Assembly (NCBI RefSeq): GCF_900128475.1
Contig: NZ_LT635835.1
Location: forward strand, 184,899-248,898
Length of the DNA: 64,000 bases
Source: Mediterranea massiliensis
GTDB taxonomy: Bacteria > Bacteroidota > Bacteroidia > Bacteroidales > Bacteroidaceae
Reading direction: 5' to 3'
In this document: positions 45,184 to 51,279 of the stretch, one piece after another
How positions within the stretch are numbered: the first letter of the stretch is position 1
Layout: each line of letters opens with the position of its first letter
Notes under the pieces: generated by a model
The model's input: the letters and a program-made list of their open reading frames with translations, nothing else
Told to the model about the DNA's origin: nothing
The model's database searches: none
Program-made: the position numbers and the translations under genes

Positions 45184-46086
45184 TCATTCGGCCACTCCGC
45201 CGTTGTCCGCACCGTCGTCTTCCCAGCTGCCTATATCCACATTGATGCCATTGCTGGTCTTTTTCACGGTTACGGTGAAGGTGTGGCGTTTCCCGCCCAC
45301 AAACGTAAATTCCTTTTTCATGTTGAAATCTCTTCCGTCAATGGTTACGGTCAGGAAATTGTCAGCCGACGGGACTGTCTGTGGAACAATTAGGGCCTTG
45401 AATTCATTGTTCTCTCCCCGCAGGAACGAGATACTTCCGGTTTCGGTTCCGGGAGTCACTTGTCCGTTGTTCAGGTCGATGGAAGCCTGGCAGGTCGCTC
45501 CGTTCAGTCGGACCTGCACATCTGCTGCTGCCAGACTCTCGGCCGTAAATCCGTTGCCTGCGGCAACCTTGACGACCGCGCAGCTGAAGAGGTGGTCGAG
45601 GGTCAGGCCCACTGCTGTTTCAGTCGGTGCCACTTGGGCTGTCTTGCCCCACAGAAAGTCGCTGGCCTTGTAGTTGGCTTCCGTGCTTTGGTCGGCCATC
45701 ACGGTAAATGGCACGGCGCTGATGTCAGTCGGGGTTGTTCCGTAGGGATAGTAGCCGTAGAAGTCGGCCGGAGTTGTGTCATCCTTCCAGTAAATGGGGG
45801 TTGCGGGCGTCCAGATCCCGTCGTAGGTAAACTGCATGTTGTCCACATGGTTGCCCGTAGCCTGCAGGCTGCCGGCTGTGCTGCCCTCATAGTTGACGAC
45901 ATAAAGCCCGATCCGGTCTCCCGTCTCGAATCCGGTGTCGGTGGCACGAGTTGCGGCAGACGTTATGCCGCAACTTAGTGAAATGGGAATTTGGACAGAG
46001 GGTGGTGTTTCCTCGGTGCCGGATGAACAGCTGGCGACAAGTCCTGCCAGCAGTATTGTCCATGTCAGTTGGGAAAAGGTTTTCAT
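45184..46086 (-). CDS. Fimbrillin-family lipoprotein, first gene of operon
   Basis: 300 residues from ATG 46086, next to a perfect promoter; a longer in-frame start would lie before the promoter. The lipobox is V-A-S-C (Cys20). Domain signatures are shared with its operon mates: FETGDRIGLYVVNYEG, PIYWKDDTTPADFYGYYPYG and KASDFLWGKTAQVAPTETAV. It ends near EDDGADNGGVAE. It is 38 bp upstream of the M64 fusion. It is related to the N-domain of that fusion, so this operon looks like repeated duplication of one fimbrillin module. Confidence 0.88.
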   Translation of the reverse strand: MKTFSQLTWTILLAGLVASCSSGTEETPPSVQIPISLSCGITSAATRATDTGFETGDRIGLYVVNYEGSTAGSLQATGNHVDNMQFTYDGIWTPATPIYWKDDTTPADFYGYYPYGTTPTDISAVPFTVMADQSTEANYKASDFLWGKTAQVAPTETAVGLTLDHLFSCAVVKVAAGNGFTAESLAAADVQVRLNGATCQASIDLNNGQVTPGTETGSISFLRGENNEFKALIVPQTVPSADNFLTVTIDGRDFNMKKEFTFVGGKRHTFTVTVKKTSNGINVDIGSWEDDGADNGGVAE

Positions 46087-46111
46087 AATATATCGTTTAT
46101 TGTTTGTTATA

Positions 46112-46142
46112 CAAAGGTAGGGAGTTCTCCAATATCCGTCAA
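46112..46142 (-). promoter_or_regulatory. Promoter of the fimbrillin–M64 operon
   Basis: On the minus strand TTG (46142-46140), 20 nt, TACCTTTG (46119-46112). Both boxes and spacing match the Bacteroides consensus. The start codon is 25 nt downstream. Confidence 0.85.
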
Positions 46143-46221
46143 GTTCATAATGGTTCATCCGGAAAAATAGTCAAGGAAGAATATTTGTTCTTCCAAACGA
46201 GTATCGTCTGTGCGAATTTAT

Positions 46222-46229
46222 TATTTTTG
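46222..46229 (+). promoter_or_regulatory. -7 box for the divergent S41 peptidase
   Basis: TATTTTTG fits TAnnTTTG and lies 29 nt before the ATG. No good -33 box is visible. It is divergent from the fimbrillin promoter about 100 bp away. Confidence 0.45.
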
Positions 46230-46258
46230 CAGCATAAAAATGACAAATTAATATAGAA

Positions 46259-47755
46259 ATGGGAATGAAACTGACATTTTTGAGCAAAGGGTCCATTCTG
46301 CTGTTGGCCTTTTGTAGCCTGACGGGATGTGCGGAAACAGAAAAGGAAGATGAATTGTCGGGTAGTATCTCGAAAGAAATCCGTTATGCCAACCAGTTTG
46401 GCAAGGACATCATGAGTACCTATTATTTATGGAACACTGAAATCAGTGCCGATTTGGATGCCTGGAATATCAAAACCAATGAAGATCCTATCGGGACGGT
46501 CGACCGGATCCGTTATCATGATGGCGAGCAATACATTGACAAATGGACCATGCTGACCGACGATATGGAGTCCTTTACCAGCAGTATGGAAGGGGTGTCA
46601 ACTACGTTCGGATGGAATCTGACTGTCTACCGGCTGGCGGCAAACAGTAACCAATGCATCGGGGTCGTCAATTTCGTTCACGACAATACGCCCGCTTCCC
46701 GTATGAATTTGAAGCGGGGCGACATCATCATCGGTCTGAACGGCGGATCTCTCACTACGGAAAATTATCTGGACCTGTATTACAGTCCGTCCCTGACGGT
46801 TTCGTTGGGGAAATTGGATGTAGAGAGCAATCAGTTGGTCGATTTGGGCAAAAAAGTCAGCCTGACGGCCGAAACTCTGTATGAAGATCCGGTACTGTGC
46901 GATTCCATTTACGAATTCAATGGAAAGAAGGTGGGCTACCTTGCTTACTCCAGTTTCGATTTGAAGTCCATTGACAAGTTGATAGAGATAGCCAAACACT
47001 TCAAGCGGGAACAAGTTAGCGAACTGATACTCGACCTGCGCTATAACGGCGGCGGGTATGTGATAACCGAAAGCGTACTGGCTTCCATGTTTGCTCCGCA
47101 GGAGGATGTCAGTCAGAAGAAGATTTTCGAAAAGGAAGTCTACAACGACCTCCTGACGCAGGCCGGCTGGGACGAAGAGACTCCTTTCACCACCGAATTC
47201 TATTATCCTGAAGTTGGAGTCAATGCCAGTACCCAGGATGCCAACATCGGTTTGACGAAGATTTATGGCCTGATTGGTTCCGGTTCGGCTTCCGCTTCCG
47301 AAGCCCTGTTGGGCGGCCTGATGCCTTACATGGAGGTGGAACTCATTGGCGGGCAGTCTCATGGCAAATATTGTACGGGGTACCTGCTGTCTCCCGAGGA
47401 TGTCTACGAAGACTCTCCTCAGGACATCGAGAACTGGGGTATATACATCATGGTCAGCATCTATCAGAACGCAGCCGGCAAGACGCCCTGCATGCCCGAC
47501 GGGCTGATTCCGGATGTGGAAGTGGCAGACAACGCTATGCTTCCCTATCAGTTGGGCGATGTGGATGAACCCCTGTTGCGGGCTGCGCTTACGGCGGCCG
47601 GACGTACGTATGACGATGAAGGCACCCTCTCTACCCGCAGCCTGGATGCCCGTTTCATCCCGATGCGCGGAGTACAGAAACCGGTATTCGGCAAACGCAT
47701 TCTGCTCGCTCCTTCCGCCAAATTCCGTCCGCTCGGCCGGTCTGTGCTTGAATAA
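46259..47755 (+). CDS. S41-family (C-terminal processing) serine peptidase lipoprotein
   Basis: A 498-residue lipoprotein (L-T-G-C). A helical/beta N-terminal cap (to about 120) is followed by a PDZ-like domain (about 120-210; SRMNLKRGDIIIGLNGGSLT). The S41 core has LILDLRYNGGGYVITESVLA, catalytic Ser in GSGSASASEALLGG (Ser345 most likely), and Lys370 in GGQSHGKYC. The Ser/Lys dyad is thus present. It belongs to a Bacteroidota group of surface S41 peptidases with no clear substrate. Divergent orientation with shared upstream DNA suggests coregulation with the fimbrillin operon. The transcript ends at the hairpin 47775-47800. Confidence 0.92.
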   Translation: MGMKLTFLSKGSILLLAFCSLTGCAETEKEDELSGSISKEIRYANQFGKDIMSTYYLWNTEISADLDAWNIKTNEDPIGTVDRIRYHDGEQYIDKWTMLTDDMESFTSSMEGVSTTFGWNLTVYRLAANSNQCIGVVNFVHDNTPASRMNLKRGDIIIGLNGGSLTTENYLDLYYSPSLTVSLGKLDVESNQLVDLGKKVSLTAETLYEDPVLCDSIYEFNGKKVGYLAYSSFDLKSIDKLIEIAKHFKREQVSELILDLRYNGGGYVITESVLASMFAPQEDVSQKKIFEKEVYNDLLTQAGWDEETPFTTEFYYPEVGVNASTQDANIGLTKIYGLIGSGSASASEALLGGLMPYMEVELIGGQSHGKYCTGYLLSPEDVYEDSPQDIENWGIYIMVSIYQNAAGKTPCMPDGLIPDVEVADNAMLPYQLGDVDEPLLRAALTAAGRTYDDEGTLSTRSLDARFIPMRGVQKPVFGKRILLAPSAKFRPLGRSVLE

Positions 47756-47774
47756 GGAATATAATAAAAAAGAA

Positions 47775-47800
47775 GAAGGGCGCATCTCGATGCGCCCTTC
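47775..47800. terminator. Bidirectional terminator
   Basis: A perfect 11-bp stem, GAAGGGCGCAT/ATGCGCCCTTC, has a 4-nt loop, with A-rich sequence to the left and TCTATAT to the right. It separates the convergent S41 peptidase and DUF3332 genes. Confidence 0.88.
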
Positions 47801-47827
47801 TCTATATAGTAATGATAGACTTTCTGT

Positions 47828-48385
47828 TTAGTTCAGTGCATAGTAGGTATTGGTCATGACGGCCTGACGGGCTGTTGCCAGACCCTGTGCGTCGAGTGTT
47901 ACGGTCAGTTCTTCACCGTTCGGCAAAGTCATCTGGGCTGTACCGTCGTTGTTCATCTGGATGAGTTCCGTGCTGACACCGCCTGCCACTACATTCCATG
48001 TGTTTTGGCTCTTGTCATAGATCAGTTCCATGGAAGCCGTTTTGTCACCTTCCTTCGTAATGGAATAGCCGTTTTCCAACGTTTCAACCAAATAGTTGCC
48101 GTTCTCGCCCTGAACCTTCTTGATGTCACCTACGCTGGCCAGCGGGTTGCTTCCGCTCCAGAATTCGATGGAGTTGATTACCAGAATGTCGGCAAGATAG
48201 CAAACACCGTATACTGGGATAATATTGAATGCCAGGAATACCAGTTCGTTTACAAACTTGTTACTAACACTTTGATTCCAGCTTACCAATTTGCTGTGCA
48301 GTCCGAAAGATCCGATGCACGAACTGAACATGAAAGCACCGCAAATCATAACGGTCGCAGCCATTTTAAAATTAAACTTTTTCAT
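47828..48385 (-). CDS. DUF3332-type lipoprotein
   Basis: A 185-residue protein with a lipoprotein signal (F-S-S-C-I-G, Cys23). It then has a conserved stretch, SFGLHSKLVSWNQSVSNKFV, NELVFLAFNIIPVYGVCYLA, and NSIEFWSGSNPLA. The second half is a small beta-domain (NGYSITKEGDKTASMELIYD; GTAQMTLPNGEELTVTLDAQ). This matches a family of uncharacterised exported proteins (DUF3332). No role is known. It is a single gene with a -7 box (TATATTTG) at 48445-48438. Confidence 0.88.
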   Translation of the reverse strand: MKKFNFKMAATVMICGAFMFSSCIGSFGLHSKLVSWNQSVSNKFVNELVFLAFNIIPVYGVCYLADILVINSIEFWSGSNPLASVGDIKKVQGENGNYLVETLENGYSITKEGDKTASMELIYDKSQNTWNVVAGGVSTELIQMNNDGTAQMTLPNGEELTVTLDAQGLATARQAVMTNTYYALN

Positions 48386-48437
48386 AATCTTCCTCTATTT
48401 TTAAAGTAAACATATTGTTTTTTGTCCAATTAATATG

Positions 48438-48445
48438 CAAATATA
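48438..48445 (-). promoter_or_regulatory. -7 box for the DUF3332 gene
   Basis: TATATTTG on the minus strand, 52 nt upstream of the ATG. No proper -33 TTG is found 19-21 nt away. Confidence 0.4.
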
Positions 48446-48570
48446 CACTTTTAAATATAAATAGCTAACGAATAGTCAAAAAACTTTCTGTTTTTTCCGA
48501 GTCTTGTCAAAGACGTATCTTTTGAGGTATTTTATGGAACAGAAAAAGTCCCAAAGTGGACAAAATTCAC

Positions 48571-48578
48571 TATATTTG
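48571..48578 (+). promoter_or_regulatory. -7 box for the MBL-fold hydrolase
   Basis: TATATTTG lies 56 nt upstream of the ATG at 48635 and fits TAnnTTTG. The -33 region is not obvious. Confidence 0.45.
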
Positions 48579-48634
48579 CGCCACTTTTGCAGAAATGTCG
48601 TCTTGACGACGGCCAACAAAGAAGAGGATATACA

Positions 48635-49438
48635 ATGAAAGTACGATTTATAAGCCTGGCCAGTGGCAGTAGTGGTAACTGTTACTATCTGGGAACAGAA
48701 AAATATGGAATACTGATTGATGCCGGCATTGCCGCCCGCAGCATCAAGAAGATTTTGAAAGATTTTGGTATCGGCATGGAGACCATCCGTGCCGTATTTG
48801 TGACGCACGACCATGCCGACCACATCAAGGCGGTAGGCGGGTTGGGCGAGAAGCTCAATATACCTATTTACACTACGTCGCGTATCCATGAAGGCATCAA
48901 CCGGAGCTATTGCATGACCGAAAAGTTGCATACTTCTGCCCGCATCCTGGAGAAGGGGCAGCCCATGCAGCTGGCCGATTTCCGGATAGAGTCTTTCGAA
49001 GTGCCCCACGACGGTACGGACAACGTAGGTTATTTCATTCAGATTGACGGGAAGTCGTTCGCTTTCCTCACCGACCTGGGAGAAATCACTCCCGTAGCGG
49101 CCGAATACATCAAGAAGGCCAATTACCTGATTCTGGAAGCCAACTACGACGACGAGATGTTGCAGATGGGCACTTATCCGGCTTATCTGAAAGAACGCAT
49201 CAAGAGCCGGACGGGCCACATGAGCAATGCGGCCACCGCCCAGTTCCTGGCCGAAAACTTCAATGAAGGGTTGCGCTACATCTGGCTGTGCCATTTGAGC
49301 AAGGACAACAACCATCCCGAGCTGGCCTACAAGACCGTCGAACTGAAATTGCACGATTATGGCATCCTTGTCGGTAAAGACGTGCAACTCTGTGCTTTAA
49401 AGCGCACAACCCCCTCCGAACTTTACGAGTTTGAATGA
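48635..49438 (+). CDS. MBL-fold metallo-hydrolase (WalJ/YycJ-like)
   Basis: 267 residues from ATG 48635, preceded by gaagagga. The start, MKVRFISLASGSSGNCYYLG, is the YycJ/WalJ family signature. The metal site THDHADH (His58, His60, Asp62, His63) is complete. Further motifs are VPHDGTDNVGYFI and, late, WLCHLSKDNNHPELA. Members are metal-dependent phosphodiesterases thought to take part in DNA or cell-wall-linked processes. It is a single gene, about 90 bp before the tRNA pair. Family is secure, substrate unknown. Confidence 0.93.
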   Translation: MKVRFISLASGSSGNCYYLGTEKYGILIDAGIAARSIKKILKDFGIGMETIRAVFVTHDHADHIKAVGGLGEKLNIPIYTTSRIHEGINRSYCMTEKLHTSARILEKGQPMQLADFRIESFEVPHDGTDNVGYFIQIDGKSFAFLTDLGEITPVAAEYIKKANYLILEANYDDEMLQMGTYPAYLKERIKSRTGHMSNAATAQFLAENFNEGLRYIWLCHLSKDNNHPELAYKTVELKLHDYGILVGKDVQLCALKRTTPSELYEFE

Positions 49439-49476
49439 AAAAACTCGAATTCATCGAAAAAAAACGGCGAAATCTT

Positions 49477-49506
49477 TTGTAGGTTCCGATAAAAGGTCTA
49501 CCTTTG
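49477..49506 (+). promoter_or_regulatory. Promoter of the tRNA pair
   Basis: TTG (49477-49479) within TTTTG, 19 nt, TACCTTTG (49499-49506), a strong Bacteroides promoter 22 nt before the first tRNA nucleotide. Confidence 0.85.
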
Positions 49507-49528
49507 CACCCGCAATCGAAAAACAAAT

Positions 49529-49601
49529 GCACTCTTAGCTCAGTTGGTAGAGCAACTGACTCTTAATCAGTGGGTCCAGGGTTCGAATCCCTGAGGGTGT
49601 A
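49529..49601 (+). tRNA. tRNA-Lys(CTT)
   Basis: A complete cloverleaf of 73 nt without encoded CCA. The acceptor stem is GCACTCT/AGGGTGT (with G-U pairs), D-arm GCTC/GAGC and anticodon stem ACTGA/TCAGT with loop CTCTTAA (anticodon CTT). The T-arm is CAGGG/CCCTG with TTCGAAT. Confidence 0.95.
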
Positions 49602-49644
49602 CATCTGCGATAAGCGGAAGAGCTTTCCCCCTGTGGAAGGTATT

Positions 49645-49719
49645 CGGGGTGTAGCGCAGTCCGGTTAGCGCACCTGCTTTGGGAGCAGGGGGTCGAAGGT
49701 TCGAATCCTTTCACCCCGA
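49645..49719 (+). tRNA. tRNA-Pro(TGG)
   Basis: A complete 75-nt cloverleaf. The acceptor stem is CGGGGTG/CACCCCG, D-arm GCGC/GCGC and anticodon stem CCTGC/GCAGG with loop TTTGGGA (anticodon TGG). The T-arm is GAAGG/CCTTT with TTCGAAT. It is cotranscribed with tRNA-Lys, 43 nt upstream. Confidence 0.95.
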
Positions 49720-49733
49720 CAGCAAGATATCAA

Positions 49734-49764
49734 GGAGTTACGATCAGTCGTAGCTCCTTTTTTT
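49734..49764 (+). terminator. Terminator of the tRNA operon
   Basis: The stem GGAGTTACGA/TCGTAGCTCC (one G-U pair) has a 4-nt loop and is followed by TTTTTTT. Confidence 0.9.
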
Positions 49765-49844
49765 ATGTCTGTACGGATGACAAGGAGAAGAGGATGTGTC
49801 AAAAGGAGAAAGGACTATCACTTTGTCATTCTGTTTTCTATGAT

Positions 49845-50888
49845 TTACGCAAATGTAACAACATCTTTTTGCAATAAGTTAACACAACTTGTAGGACTTC
49901 CCTTCACATAGTCCCAACAGAAAGGTGTTTTGTTGCGTATGACAGCGAACAGTCGATGTATTGTTTTATTGCGTATGTTATTGACTATGAATCCGAAGGG
50001 TTTTCCTTCCGCTTTTTTTCTCTGTGCATACTCCTTTGTCCGGGGATTATGTGTTAACAACGAGAGTGCACCTTGTGTGAGCAGGGAATTGACATAACGG
50101 TTCGATGCCTTGCTCACTCTGGGCTTCTTGTTGATACTTGTGCCGGATGAATGTTCATGGGGAACACATCCCGTATGGTTGGCATACTGGCGGGCGCTAT
50201 CGAATCTCGTAAAGTTTCTCGTATCCAGAATGATGGCTGATGCTGTTACCCACGATATGCCGGGGACGCTGAGCGCCAGTTCCGTATTTTCCTTGAACTC
50301 GTCTTCTTCCATTAGAGTTTCACGTATCTCTTTCTCCAAGGACTTGACGGACTCCATAATGGCTTTCATCACTTTCCGAAGGGCTTTGGATGCTTCGGAG
50401 GAGGCCTTTGACGTACTGCCGGAGAAATTGCGTAATTTGACCTCACATTCCTTCAGCATTCTTCTTGTCAGATGGAGTTCCCGCAATTTTTTCAGACCTT
50501 TGTCGGGAAGGGTGCATCCCTTTGCCTTGTCACGGTGCCGGCAGGCGTATTCGGCAATCATGCGCGCATCAAGTCTGTCCGTCTTGCTGCGCTGTATGCC
50601 GCTGCTCAACTTGATCTGAAGCGGATTCTCCAGCCAAAACAAATATTTCCTTTGGGTGAAGCATTCAACGACCTCCATGCTGTACATGCCGGTATTTTCA
50701 CCGCAGAACAGGAAATCGGCCGCTTTCAGCCCCTTGTACAGACTACGTAGGCGGCCTGTCATCTGGGTACATCCCTTGCGGCTGTTTTCTACCTCGCCTT
50801 CCTGAAGGATAGACATACTTTCACTTTCCATGCAGCAGTAATTCATTTTTTCCTTGCTGAAATCGATTCCAATGATTAACTTTGCCAT
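49845..50888 (-). CDS. IS110-family transposase (bridge-RNA-guided DEDD recombinase)
   Basis: 347 residues. The RuvC-like half has Asp9 in GIDFSKEK, Glu64 in CGENTGMYS, and Asp104/Asp107 in RSKTDRLDAR, so the DEDD set is complete. A coiled linker follows. The C-terminal Tnp domain starts with SVPGISWVTASAIILDT and has GCVPHEHSSGTS with the serines expected for the covalent intermediate. Length and motifs indicate an intact protein. The stop codon lies at the inferred boundary with the target repeat, so the last few residues may be encoded by target DNA. It belongs to the subgroup with its long non-coding end 5' of the gene. Confidence 0.93.
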   Translation of the reverse strand: MAKLIIGIDFSKEKMNYCCMESESMSILQEGEVENSRKGCTQMTGRLRSLYKGLKAADFLFCGENTGMYSMEVVECFTQRKYLFWLENPLQIKLSSGIQRSKTDRLDARMIAEYACRHRDKAKGCTLPDKGLKKLRELHLTRRMLKECEVKLRNFSGSTSKASSEASKALRKVMKAIMESVKSLEKEIRETLMEEDEFKENTELALSVPGISWVTASAIILDTRNFTRFDSARQYANHTGCVPHEHSSGTSINKKPRVSKASNRYVNSLLTQGALSLLTHNPRTKEYAQRKKAEGKPFGFIVNNIRNKTIHRLFAVIRNKTPFCWDYVKGSPTSCVNLLQKDVVTFA

Positions 50889-51121
50889 ATTCTTTATTTT
50901 TAAACAGGTCAGCTACAACAGCCGTGAGCCATCTCCCTTAACTACCATTACCTTTAGGGTAAAAAAGGCAAAGTTTTCTATGTGGCTTTTTGACTGTTAA
51001 CTGCAAGGTCCAAAACAGAATATAGATTTTATCTGGAGCGAGCATGGTTTACCTTGCAGTTGGCTGGTCTGTTTCTTTCACACAACAAAAGTAATCATTC
51101 CAACCGTATTTCCTTTTATTG
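49850..51121 (-). mobile_element. IS110-family insertion sequence (limits approximate)
   Basis: The unit comprises a DEDD recombinase gene and about 235 nt of structured non-coding DNA upstream of it. The inferred limits come from matching the two sides: ACGCAAAT at 49847-49854 on the left, GCGCAAATCTAAGG from 51121 on the right. The intact right arm of the palindrome contains CGCAAATCTAAGG, so GCAAAT lies at both junctions. Length is about 1.27 kb, normal for the family. No terminal inverted repeats belong to the IS itself, as expected. Exact ends need an empty-site comparison. Confidence 0.6.
50990..51085 (-). ncRNA. Candidate IS110 bridge RNA
   Basis: In the non-coding end upstream of the recombinase gene, AACTGCAAGG (50999-51008) and CCTTGCAGTT (51052-51061) form a perfect 10-bp stem with a 43-nt loop. 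The loop contains CCAGATAAAATCTATATTCTG in part-palindromic form. On the minus strand a -7-like TACTTTTG (51093-51086) lies just upstream. Position (5' of the gene), size and stem-with-large-internal-loop layout agree with bridge RNAs described for IS110 elements such as IS621. Loop assignments (target/donor) are not attempted. The RNA ends are guesses. Confidence 0.4.
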
Positions 51122-51206
51122 CGCAAATCTAAGGGAGTAAAGCGAAGAATCTCGAAAACAGATGTTTGTGTATTGAGATCCTTCACTACGCTCCCTTAGA
51201 TTTGCG
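51122..51206. repeat. Long REP-like palindrome
   Basis: A perfect 16-bp outer arm, CGCAAATCTAAGGGAG/CTCCCTTAGATTTGCG (51122-51137, 51191-51206), continues inward with 11 of 16 pairs, giving 32-bp arms and a 21-nt loop. The right inner arm contains GAGATCCTTCA, found again at 61867-61877 with a related loop. It lies directly downstream of the surface-protein operon and may also help stop its transcription. Confidence 0.8.
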
Positions 51207-51279
51207 TTTTGATTATGCTTTTCTATTTTGACACATCCTCTTTTTTGTAAAATCCCGGGACGTGAGTCCCTGTCAGAAG

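Larger units (their letters stand above)
49788..51242. repeat. MITE/REP-like element interrupted by IS110
   Basis: Both ends carry a perfect 17-bp inverted repeat, AAGAGGATGTGTCAAAA (49788-49804) and its complement (51226-51242). Similarity continues inward for about 15 bp. Between the ends lie about 45 bp on the left, the IS110 unit, and a long palindrome on the right. Without the IS110 unit the element would be about 185 bp, AT-rich and non-coding, which is MITE-like. A related right half occurs at 61811-61932. IS110 elements do not normally have such terminal repeats, so these are assigned to the host repeat. Confidence 0.6.

Noticed and set aside
49788..51242. The 17-bp inverted repeats considered as the IS110 element's own ends
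   Set aside because: IS110-type elements lack such terminal repeats, a second repeat copy without any recombinase gene occurs at 61.8-61.9 kb, and the palindrome arms suggest a separate target repeat.
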